Assembly: GCA_002887195.1 (NCBI GenBank)
Contig: PJAB01000297.1
Location: 1-30,412, forward strand
From: Chrysochromulina parva
Taxonomy: Eukaryota; Haptophyta; Prymnesiales; Chrysochromulinaceae
Direction: 5' to 3'
DNA: 30,412 nt
Numbering within the stretch: position 1 is the first letter of the stretch; each line of letters starts with the position of its first letter. Positions 1 to 8,501 of this stretch are shown piece by piece. Below the pieces are notes generated by a model. It was given only the letters and a program-made list of their open reading frames with translations, searched no databases and was not told the origin of the DNA. The position numbers and the translations under genes were made by a program.

Positions 1-150
1 TGGGACCTGTTCTGTTGTGTCAACCGTGTGGAGGTCATCCCCTCGTAGTGAGGAAGAGCTCAGTGAGCTACCCGAGTGTGTTGTGTGAACGCCTGGTACG
101 GCGCGCGGAGCGCGGCGTGACACCCAAGATCGCGCGCGCACACTTTGGCT

Positions 151-1953
151 ATGGAGTTGCACGTCGAGGCGAGCGCTCCGGGCAAGCTCATCCTGTTTGG
201 CGAGCATTCGGTCGTGTACGGGTATGCAGCTGTGGCGGCCGCGCTCTCGATGCTGCGCGTCACGGTGCACGCGGAGGCGACGCGTGACGGCGAGCTTTCG
301 GCGTCACTCGATGACCTGCCGAGCGCTGCCGCTTCCGAGGCTGGTGGCAACGCGTGCATCGAGCTGCGTGCCTCTATTGCGTCACTGGTTGCGGCGCTTT
401 CGAATGCTTCGGGATCTATCAAAGGCTGGCGCGAGCCGGCGCCGCCAACGGAGGCGTACATCGCCATCCTGCAGAGCGCGCTCTCCTCCGTGCCGTCAGC
501 CGACCGTGCTGCCCTCGTGCCGCTGCTCTTCTTGAGCCGTGCTTTGCTGCCCGAGCTCTTCGAAGCCGCGGTGGTGGGCGTGTCCAATGCGCCCGCCAAC
601 GCCTACACGGGCCTGCGCATCCGCGTAAGCAGCGCGGCTCTGCCACTGGGCGCTGGCCTTGGCTCGAGCGCCGCGTTCAGCGTGGCGCTGGCGGCGGCGC
701 TGCTCCAGCTGCGGCTGCGCCTCTTTGGCAGCGGCGAGAAGGCCGGTGGCGCCGGCGGCCCCTCCTTGCTGGACGGCACGCGAGTGTCGCTGCGCGTCCA
801 GTCCGCGGACCGACCGGCAGTCTGCCCGGGCGAGGCGGCGAAGGCCTTGATCAATGGATGGGCGTACGCCGCCGAGTGCATCCTTCACGGCACGCCTAGT
901 GGGCTCGATAATCAGGTGTCGTGCGCGGGCGATGCGATTCGTCACGTGCGCGACGGGCAGGCGAAGCGCTTCGATCCCGTCCCGACCATGCCCAGGCTGC
1001 GTGTGCTCATCACGAACACAAAAGTGCCGCGCTCGACGCGGGCGCTTGTCGGTGGTGTGCGTACTTTGCACGAAGCCCATCCAGCCGCAACAAAGCTCAT
1101 GTTTGAAGCGATCGGAACCATCGCCGATGGATTCCTCGCGCTCACGAGAACTCCTGGCGGCGCTGCCGCCGAGAGCGCCGCCGACCCGACTGTGGGGAAA
1201 GAGCCGACTGTGGGGAAAGAGCCGACTGTGGGGAAAGAGCCGACTGTGGAACCAAGCGACGATGCGGGTGAGCTCGCTACGATCGGACAGCTCGTGAGCA
1301 TGAACCACCATCTGCTCTGTGCGCTCGGGGTGGGCCATGCGGCCCTCGACCAAGTCGTCTCGATCACGCGCGAGGAAGGTCTGCCGACCAAGCTGACGGG
1401 TGCAGGCGGCGGAGGTTGCGCGTTCACGGTGCTCGGGCACGCACACGTGCCCCTAAGCGAGGCTGTAACCGCCGCGACTGCACGGGCTCGGTCCCGACTC
1501 GAAGCTCAGGGCTTCAGCTGCTTTGAGACGCAGGTGGGCGATTGCATTCTGATTGCATTCTGATTGCATTCTGATTGCATTCTGATTGCATTTTAATTGC
1601 TTGAGACACAGGTGGGCGGCCATGGCGTCCTCTGGCATGCCGATGCGGACTCCGTAACCTCGGCCACGAGCGAGCCTGCTGCCGAACCGGCAGCGCCCGA
1701 GACAGCGCCGGAATTCGACCTCAAGGCGCTCAAGGAGCAGGAGGCGGCGGAGATGAAGAAGAAGATCGAGGAAAACGCCAAGAAGGCGAAGGAGAAGGAG
1801 AAGGAGGAGGACGCGAGAATCGCAAGGATGCAGGAGCTCGAGGCCTCGGGCATCAAGGTGGCGGGCGGCATGCACAAGTTTGACGCGTCCGAGGTCGACG
1901 TGCACGGCGGCAACGCGACGGCGGACGACTTTTTGGATGCGTTTGGCATGTGA
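151..1953 (+). CDS. MVK: Mevalonate kinase with C-terminal charged extension (2 exons)
   Basis: This GHMP kinase phosphorylates mevalonate to 5-phosphomevalonate in the mevalonate isoprenoid pathway. The N-terminus has APGKLILFGEHSVVYG, the glycine-rich ATP loop is GAGLGSSAAFS near residues 168-177, and the C-terminal motif is KLTGAGGGGCAFT. The first ATG is at 151. Read without splicing, the frame stops at 1561-1563 inside a repeat and loses the family C-terminus. Removing 1534-1611 in phase 0 gives GFSCFETQ|VGGHGVLWHADADS, which resembles the usual end of animal and plant MVKs (known from the family). The spliced protein is 574 aa, longer than the usual 390-400. About 100 residues after the kinase end are charged and helical (Lys/Glu-rich, ending in DDFLDAFGM); this tail is not a known MVK part. 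A PTVGKE repeat (1186-1250) forms a loop insertion. Kinase identity is very likely; the exon structure is inferred. Confidence 0.93.
1186..1250 (+). repeat. Coding minisatellite (PTVGKE) in MVK
   Basis: An 18 bp unit occurs 3.6 times in frame and encodes PTVGKE repeated. It lies in a poorly conserved loop before the C-terminal GHMP subdomain, so variation in copy number would probably be tolerated. Confidence 0.95.
1534..1611 (+). other. Intron of MVK, minisatellite-filled
   Basis: This is an inferred GT-AG intron of 78 bp in phase 0. It holds five copies of an 11 bp unit (GATTGCATTCT, 1540-1594). Eighteen bases at 1523-1540 recur at 1601-1618 with one mismatch, and the spacing equals the intron length exactly. 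The duplicated block contains CAG|GT and so supplies both splice sites. If retained, translation stops at 1561-1563. Confidence 0.82.
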
Positions 1954-2263
1954 GCGCGGCGCAGCGGCCTCGCGGGTACGCATGCATGGGGGCATGCCAG
2001 GGGCTTGGGATCTTCCTTCCGCAGGAGTTTTTGCTGGAGGGAGAAATGTCGCAAAGCACGAACGTAAACAATCAAATTGCATGCACGTTCCGCCGGTTTT
2101 CTCCTTTTTCCCCTTTCAAGATTCGGCTAAAAGCTCGACGCGGAGGCTCCGAAAAAAAGTCTCCACACGCGCGTTCTGTGCAGAGTTTGGGGCCGCACGC
2201 GGCGGTCGAGGCGAGAAGAAAGGTTGCCCCCACCCCAACGTGCACTTCGGCTGCGACATCATC
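1954..2263. other. Intergenic region, MVK to SH3-like gene
   Basis: This is the 3' flank of MVK and the 5' flank of the next gene. A pyrimidine-rich stretch near 2090-2115 could be leader sequence. The reading frame of the next gene stays open upstream, but nothing there looks like protein. No RNA gene or clear promoter motif was seen. Confidence 0.5.
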
Positions 2264-3055
2264 ATGACTGAACCTGTACCGATGTTGCTCACGCTAAATT
2301 GGGGTGGCAGTAGCACCCACGGGATAGGTGATGATGTCCAATTCGTTGGGTTACAGTCACGTGGCGACCTGAACGGCAAGAATGGGCAAGTCATTTCTTG
2401 GATCGAATCCCGCTGGCGCTATGGTGTGCGTGTCAATGGCACAGGCGAGGAAATTGCGGCTAAGCCCGAAAATATCGTCAGCTCGCAAGCTACTTGCACG
2501 TACAACGCCACGGATGTGGAGTTGCGCTCAGGACTGCATGTGCCCATGCCAAATGACCAGCAGCTCTCTGCGGCCTGGGATAGATTTGTTCTCTTCCTGG
2601 CAGAGTCACACAAGCCGGCCCCATTCTTGCTTGGCCGAGCGCACCGGCTACATGGTCGTGGACGTACGACATTGCTCATGGCCGTACCCAAGGATCCGAA
2701 AACGATGAAGGACTGGGACACCCCCCCGACTCTTTGCATGGTCGCCACGAAGTCCTTCGTTGACGGATCCGTTGGTCTGCTTCACCTGATTAACGTCGAG
2801 CTGTGCAAGCAAGCCGTCGGCGTGTCCATCCAAGAGCGTGCCCACGTAGCGACGTACCCCATCCATGTCATCTTTGGCGAGCAGGGTGAGCTACGCGCAA
2901 TTTTCTACGCCCAGACGGTCATTGACGCACTGGCGTGGGCAGAGAAGAACGCTACGACGAGACGAGGCTACGCCGCACACATCGGTGTGCACTACGACGA
3001 GGCGTCACGTCAGTACAAGATGAGAGGGACTCTGAATGCGGTACGCCCTCATTGA
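2264..3055 (+). CDS. Hypothetical protein with SH3-like N-terminal domain
   Basis: The protein is 263 aa. The ATG at 2264 starts MTEPVPMLLTLNWGG; the frame is open further upstream, but that part is low-complexity and looks like leader sequence. Residues about 20-70 have the pattern GDDVQFVGLQSRGDLNGKNG, then RYGVRVNGTGEEIAAKPENI. This recalls a short SH3-like beta-barrel found in many algal proteins (GL.s..LNG..G.V, then RY.V and peNI). The remaining 190 residues are mixed alpha/beta; I do not recognise a family or catalytic motif. No signal peptide or membrane segment is visible. The base composition is less GC-biased than in the neighbours. A domain-level description is all I can support; function is unknown. 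Confidence 0.7.
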   Translation: MTEPVPMLLTLNWGGSSTHGIGDDVQFVGLQSRGDLNGKNGQVISWIESRWRYGVRVNGTGEEIAAKPENIVSSQATCTYNATDVELRSGLHVPMPNDQQLSAAWDRFVLFLAESHKPAPFLLGRAHRLHGRGRTTLLMAVPKDPKTMKDWDTPPTLCMVATKSFVDGSVGLLHLINVELCKQAVGVSIQERAHVATYPIHVIFGEQGELRAIFYAQTVIDALAWAEKNATTRRGYAAHIGVHYDEASRQYKMRGTLNAVRPH

Positions 3056-4273
3056 GTTTCACGCAGCGGTGCTTTTACAGCGGTCTACAGCGCGGTCGTG
3101 TGGAGTTGTGGTGTGCGCGGCAGATACGCGGCAGACGTACGGCAGACGGGCAGACCCACGGCAGACGTGAGCGTGCGCCAGAGAGGTGCACACGTGCAGG
3201 TGTGTGGCTCTCGGCACCAAGAATGTGCCGTGGTCGCGCGGCGAGAAGGTGGGTGAAGGTGTGGGCGAACGTTAAGGCGAACGTCTTGACAGGGCGGGGC
3301 GTGATCACAAACTGTCGCTCACTGTACGTTTGTGGGGAACTGTGGCTCGGAGGACGAGGAGAGCAGGAGATCGCGTGCGCGTGCGAGATGGAGAATTGGA
3401 GACATGTCCTCATGTGTGATTGGAAATTGGAGAGCACAGGAGTGAGGAGTATACAGTGTGTGAGGAGAACGACGAGTTCATGCTTTCACGTTACTACCAC
3501 TCTTGAGATATCACCGTGACGTGTGTACAAGACCGTGCCACAGCGATTCGTCTCGACGTTTCGTCGTGCCCTCCAGAAGGTAGCACTCCTCAAGAGGACT
3601 GTCTCTTAACTGTCTCTAGACTGTCTCCTCCATGTGGAAGCTCGACCTTTTGGAGGAGACAGATGTCCACTGTGTGACAGTGTGGCGAGAGCGCACAATT
3701 CGAATTTCGACAAGTAGACGACAACCTCACTCCTTCAGTGTACCTTCAGTGGACAGTCACGCCACGGTTCGCACAAGGGGTTTTAAGGGGGTTCGCAACG
3801 GTTCGCTTGCCGCATGCCGGAACGAGGCCTCTCGGCCAGGCCGGCTGCCTTCCGTCCCGGTTCCACGTTAGTTCCACGTGTTCTCCTCGAGTGTTCTCCA
3901 TATGTTCTCCAGGGTCTATAGCGAGTTAGGTGGTCGTCGCGGTCGAGAAGGCGGATGGGGTCCAGGGCGTGGCGTGGCGTCATAAGCTCAGCGGCGCGTA
4001 AAACGCCGACCGACCGGACTTATGTCACCTCGTCACAGATGACGACGACATAAGTATTTCAAAGATACGCATGATAAGATAACGACGACAGTCGACACGC
4101 CGGTCGCCGCCGAAACCGCATCGCACCAGATCCCGTCCGGAAGCCCTCGCAACGACCGACGTCGCGTCCTTTGCTCTCGGAGACAAGAAGAAGCGGAATT
4201 GTGTATTCGACTTTCGAGGCCGCGGTGACCGACGCAACGACTGTGGCGTGGCGCGCTTGCCTCTGCCTCTGGT
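3056..4273. other. Gene-poor stretch
   Basis: No convincing protein was found on either strand; the open frames of 60-190 codons have arbitrary composition. The stretch is less GC-rich than its surroundings and holds short direct repeats (a GGCAGACG-type unit near 3120-3170) and one strong inverted repeat (3621-3662). The right end (about 4030-4235) may be 3' sequence or a last exon of the leftward ankyrin gene. Confidence 0.5.
3621..3662. repeat. 11 bp perfect inverted repeat
   Basis: CTGTCTCCTCC at 3621-3631 pairs with GGAGGAGACAG at 3652-3662 across a 20 nt loop. It sits in a stretch without genes. It could be a hairpin in a 3' UTR or non-coding RNA; no function is assigned. Confidence 0.7.
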
Positions 4274-4448
4274 TACCACGGCCTCGAGCCCTGCGCACGA
4301 CGACGCGTCACACCTCGGTCGCGCTCACGACGACGCGTCACACCTTCCTACCACGGCCTCGAGCCCTGCGCACGACGACGCGTCACACCTCGGTCGCGCT
4401 CACGACGACGCGTCACACCTTCCTACCACGGCCTCGAGCCCTGCGCAC
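4274..4448. repeat. 75 bp minisatellite at the 3' end of the ankyrin gene
   Basis: A 75 bp unit starting TACCACGGCCTCGAGC recurs at 4274, 4349 and 4424 (2.3 copies). Each unit contains two related halves with GACGACGCGTCACACC. The ankyrin reading frame enters the array and stops at its edge (4423-4425). On the minus strand each unit offers GTAGGAAGG and AGGTGTGAC, both donor-like. It may therefore be a repeat-filled intron like the others in this window, but the downstream exon is not clear. Confidence 0.85.
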
Positions 4449-5859
4449 GGCGGCGCGTCGCCGCTGCAGCGGCATCGGAGATCTGGTCGGGCCGCATCTC
4501 CGACTGAATAGCAGACTCGCTTGGGGGCCTCTGCGACGTGCCGCCGCCGCTGCCGCCCAGGTACACTGGAGGTGGCGCGACAGCGGCGGGGGAGTGTCGG
4601 ACCGCCGCAAGCGCCACCGGTGCGCTGGCAGGGAGGCGACCGCGCTCATGGCTCAGCCCAGGTTGGCGAGCCACAAAGCCGATCGCGATCGCCGCGGCAT
4701 CGCGATCGTAGCGTGTGTGGGGGAGCTGCGCGGGTGGCATGGGTGGCATGGGCGACATGTACTGTGCGGCCGGCGGCATCGTGTACTGCGCTGGCGCGGG
4801 CGGCATCGCGGCTTCGGACGTAAGCCAAATTGGTCGCGCAATCGTCCCGTTCGCTGCGTGGGTCGGGAGGCGTGGGTCGGGTGGCAGCGGCGCTCCGGGG
4901 AGCAGTCTTGGGCGGTTGCGCGCCTCTGCATCGTACCGGTCGAAGAGCTCGAGCATCCCATCCATTTGCATGTGGGATCGCTCCTGTTTTGGTGCGGCGA
5001 GGTCGCGTGCGGTCTTCTCGTCCTTGGTGAGCATGTCGGTGCGCGCGCCGCGCCGGAGCAGCAGCTCCACGAGCTGCGGCAGGTTGAACTTGGCCGCCAG
5101 GTGCAGCGGCGTGTAGCCCTGCTCACCGGGCTGGTTCAGGTCGCACCCGCACTCATCCAGTAAGTATTCAACGATGGGTCGACGGTTATACATGACGGCG
5201 TGGTGCAAGCACGTGGAGCCACGCCCACGGACGCCGCCGTGCGGGCGCCAGGCGGTGTTGCGCCGCGATTCCACGTCCGCGCCGTGTGCGACCAGCAGCT
5301 TGAAGATATTGAGGTCGCCGGCCCACGCTGCGTGGTGCAGAAGGGAGCGGCCCACGCTACCGTCCTTGGGCCGGCACTCGTCCTTGACCCAGCCATCGGG
5401 ACAGATCATATTCGGGTTGGCGCCCTGGCGCAGCAGCCGCTGCACCTCCGCCAGGTCGCGCGAGCCCACGGCGTTCCAGAGCGCGTCATCGGTCGTGGAC
5501 ATTGTCGAGCGGCCGCTCCCAACGCCCATTTGCTTGCGGCTCGGTTGCTGAGTGGCAGCCGGTTGCACGGGAGCGTAGGTTTGCGGCTGGCGGTCTGCCT
5601 GCTGATCGGCAGCCGCTCGCGCCGCCGCCTCGTTATCGTACTCTTGCCGGCTTCCATCGTACACAGCGTGTCCCTGAAAGACGCCCTCCTTGCGATCTAC
5701 GTCCCATCGCAAGTTGTCGGTGCCCAGGATGGACTTGACGGCGTTGCCCGACTCATACTGCCGAAAGTAGCGGGATTGGCGCACCGACGAGCGATCGCCG
5801 AGAACGTTGCCGCGCTCAATTGACCCGTAAGTCTTGTCATGAAAGGCTGAGGCCGGCAT
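4423..5859 (-). CDS. Ankyrin-repeat protein
   Basis: The reading frame gives 478 aa. I chose the ATG at 5859 (MPASAFHDKTYGSIERG) because the sequence after it looks structured and leaves 225 bp to the divergent MORN gene. An in-frame ATG at 6027 would add 56 residues but leave only 57 bp. Residues 124-290 carry ankyrin repeats, with hallmark stretches LLHHAAWAGDLNIFKLLVAHG, CLHHAVMYNRRPIVEYLL and TPLHLAAKFNLPQLVELLL. The N-terminal part is polar. The C-terminal 180 residues are Pro/Ala/Met-rich and probably disordered. Ankyrin repeats bind proteins; no enzymatic domain is seen, so the role is unknown. The stop lies inside a 75 bp minisatellite, so the true C-terminus may be spliced further left. 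Confidence 0.85.
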   Translation of the reverse strand: MPASAFHDKTYGSIERGNVLGDRSSVRQSRYFRQYESGNAVKSILGTDNLRWDVDRKEGVFQGHAVYDGSRQEYDNEAAARAAADQQADRQPQTYAPVQPAATQQPSRKQMGVGSGRSTMSTTDDALWNAVGSRDLAEVQRLLRQGANPNMICPDGWVKDECRPKDGSVGRSLLHHAAWAGDLNIFKLLVAHGADVESRRNTAWRPHGGVRGRGSTCLHHAVMYNRRPIVEYLLDECGCDLNQPGEQGYTPLHLAAKFNLPQLVELLLRRGARTDMLTKDEKTARDLAAPKQERSHMQMDGMLELFDRYDAEARNRPRLLPGAPLPPDPRLPTHAANGTIARPIWLTSEAAMPPAPAQYTMPPAAQYMSPMPPMPPAQLPHTRYDRDAAAIAIGFVARQPGLSHERGRLPASAPVALAAVRHSPAAVAPPPVYLGGSGGGTSQRPPSESAIQSEMRPDQISDAAAAATRRRAQGSRPW

Positions 5860-6084
5860 GATGCGACGCCAATACGCAGGGCTTGGGCAAGGTCCGTCTC
5901 GCTCGGCGCGCGAGTTCCTGCACGCGAGTTCTGCGAGTTCGCGCGCACCCCCAAGCTCCCTGTATAGAATCCGAATGAACCTGAACACGACGCGACACCG
6001 TGCTCCGGCACTGATGGTTCTCGCCATCGAGGGCCGCCTCGGCGGTTAGCCGGTGGAGTCGGCTCTCACCCGCTCGCCCGACGG

Positions 6085-8215
6085 ATGCCGCTAGCCGATG
6101 CCGATGAGGAGAGCGACGGTCTCGAGGTGACGCTCACGTACTCGGGTGGCCTCGAGGACGGCTCGATGCACGGTCAGGGCAAGGCCACGTTCGCCGGTGA
6201 CAAAATCTATGAGGGTCAGTTCAACTACGGCAAGAGGCAGGGCCACGGCGTGCTCGCATACCCGGATGGCCGACGCCACGAGGGCGAGTGGGTCAATGAC
6301 CTCGCGCACGGCCGCGGGACCTTTTTTTACCGCAGCGGGAACCGCTACGAAGGGCAGTGGCACGACGGAAAGATCACCGGCCAAGGTACGCTGATCTACG
6401 CAGGCGGTGACCGGTATGAGGGCGAGTGGCGCTCTGGCAAGATGCATGGGTACGGCGTGTACACGTACGCCGACGGCGATACGTACGAGGGCGAGTGGCA
6501 GGACGACCGGCGCAACGGCAAGGGAAAGCTCACCTTTGCGCCGTCATCGACGCTGGCTAGCAAGGGCGGTGCCAGAGCCGCACCGATGCCGGCGGCGGCC
6601 GGGGTCGCTCCGGCGCCCGAATCGGCGCCGGCGGCAGCGCCCGCACCGGCCGCCCCTTCGCCGCTGGTCGCGCGCAGCTTCGATGCGCAAGATATGTATG
6701 TGCCGGCACTGCTTGGTCCATGGCGGCTGCGCTGGCCAGACGCGACAGGCCGCGCAGCGGAGATCATTGATGTGCGCGATCCGGACGGCTTTGGCGAGAT
6801 GCTCTCATTCTCGATGCTCGACGGCGTGCGGTGCGTGCTCGCACCCGCGCCAGGCGGCGCCGACGCCCCCCTCGCCGTCGAGTGGGCCGACGGCACCGTG
6901 CAGACGCTCGAGACGTTCGAGAGTCCCTTACCGCCATCTGAGGGCGACTTGGCCGCCGCCGCCGCCGCCGCGGGCGCTGTGCTCCGCTGGAGCGTGCGAG
7001 CGCCGGAGGAGGCCGCGGTGGCCGCGGAGAAGGAGGCTGAGGTGGCGGCGAAGGCGGAGGAGCACGGTGAGGCCGCGACCGCGGCCAAGGGCGACGCTCA
7101 GGACGACGCTGCCGACGATGCTCAGGACGACGCTCAGGCCGCAACGGGCCCTCCGCATGCAGAGCGCTCAGGACGACGCCCCACCGCTGAAGCAACCGCC
7201 GCAGCCGGCGGGCGCGCCAACCGTCGGCGCGGCTTTCAAGCGGTGCGCGCGTCCGTCGGCTTGCTCGCCGCAGCACGCATTCGGCGAGCCGCCGCCTCGG
7301 GCAAGGGCCTCGTCCTTGTGTGGGAGCGACCGGGCGCCGAGCCGGGCGCCGAGGGCGCCACCGCTGCCTCCGACGCCGCGGCCGCCTCCGCCGCCGTGCC
7401 TGTCACGGCGCCTGGCGTCGAGCAGTACGATGGCCAGTGGTTGCAGGGAAAGATGCACGGGTTCGGCCGGTACGCCTACCCGGACGGCGCGCTCGAACTC
7501 GTGGGCGCTGCTTGCATGCAAGTGCTCCTCACGGCGCCCTCACCCGCATGCAAGTGCTCCTCACGGCGCCCTCACCCGCATGCAAGTGCTCCTCACGGCG
7601 CCCTCACCTCCCCACAGGTACGTCTACCCGGACGGCTCGTCCTTCGAGGGCGAGTTCATCGAGGGGCGCATGCACGGTCGCGGCTCGTATACCGACGGTC
7701 AGATCCGATACGATGGCGAGTTCGTCGACAATCTCAAGGAGGGACGCGGCGTGCTGCTCCGGCTCTCCACCGGCGAGCGGCTCGAGGCCACATGGGTGGC
7801 CGACCAGGTGCATGGCCTGGGCACACTCACCTCGCCCAGCGGGGACAAGTACGTCGGCGCATTTGTAGGCGGCAAGAAGCACGGCATCGGCGAGCTGCAT
7901 TATGCGAATGGCGACATGTTCCGTGGCCAATGGACCGATGATAGGGCAGAGGGGCAGGGCGTCCTGCTGTACGCGAACAACAGCAGGTACGAGGGCTCGT
8001 GGCGCGACAACCAGCGCCACGGCATGGGTACGTTCCATCTGACGGATGGTTCCAAGTATGAGGGCCTGTGGGTACACGGCCGCAAGGAAGGCAAAGGGGC
8101 GCTGCTGCTACCGAGTGGGGCCACATTCACCTCCATGTGGACCCAGGGCGGCATCAGCGGCCAGGGGCTGCTCGAACTGCCTGAGCAGAGCCCCTGGCTG
8201 GACCCCGAGATGTGA
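6085..8215 (+). CDS. MORN-repeat protein (2 exons)
   Basis: Splicing out 7470-7617 gives a 660 aa protein. An N-terminal block (about residues 13-150) has some six MORN repeats, for example YEGEWRSGKMHGYGVYTY. A linker of about 280 residues follows; it is Ala-rich and holds a possible small beta-rich segment (LLGPWRLRWPD to VLRWSVRAPEE). A second MORN block runs to the C-terminus. The two blocks lie in different reading frames; the splice makes a perfect repeat, HGFGR|YVYPDGSSFEGEF. MORN proteins act as rigid scaffolds near membranes, basal bodies or flagella (family knowledge). No kinase or other catalytic domain is present, so this is a scaffold rather than a PIP5K. It is divergent from the ankyrin gene and probably shares its promoter region. 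Confidence 0.92.
7470..7617 (+). other. Intron of MORN gene, minisatellite-filled
   Basis: This is an inferred GT-AG intron of 148 bp in phase 2. Its first 19 bases (GTACGCCTACCCGGACGGC) match the first 19 bases of the downstream exon (7618-7636) with one difference, so intron length equals the duplication period. The middle (7514-7608) is three copies of a 32 bp unit, followed by CTCCCCACAG. Removing it restores a continuous MORN repeat. Confidence 0.88.
7514..7608 (+). repeat. 32 bp minisatellite, intron repeat family B
   Basis: Three near-perfect 32 bp units start at 7514, 7546 and 7578 (GCATGCAAGTGCTCCTCACG and onward). A 28 bp core recurs with three mismatches in the p115 gene intron, on the minus strand at 23759-23786. 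Confidence 0.93.
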
Positions 8216-8501
8216 GAGCGCGCGAGACGCCCATGTGTGCTACAGTGTGATGTGTGAAAAGAGGTCGGCGTGCGCGGTTTCAGACGTTATAAAGGAGCCC
8301 GACCGAGCGAATACTTAACTTAGTGCTTGTGTTGACCGAGGGGAGTGGAGCTGACTGAATTCCGCTGAGATGCAGTGTAATGTTGTTGTCCAATTTTCGA
8401 ATGTTCAACCCGATGGGTCAACTCCCGCTCAACTCCCGAAATTTCTCTTCGCGAGCACTCGAGACCGTGCGCGAGTGTAGCTTGCCGACTCCTTGTGCAA
8501 A

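Noticed and set aside
60..1446. Long minus-strand open frames opposite MVK
   Set aside because: They are by-products of high GC at third codon positions; composition is Arg/Ser/Ala-rich with no domain.
1540..1600. MVK ending at the TGA at 1561-1563, with a separate small gene starting near 1597
   Set aside because: The second frame has no ATG start, and its first residues (LETQVGGHGVLWHADADS) match the family MVK C-terminus. One spliced gene explains both.
3075..3519. Open frames of 120 and 194 codons
   Set aside because: No domain, biased composition, and overlap of both strands; probably chance.
5860..6027. N-terminal extension of the ankyrin protein, with a RILYREL string recalling LYR proteins
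   Set aside because: The string alone is weak; using this start leaves only 57 bp to the MORN gene, and the composition looks like leader sequence.
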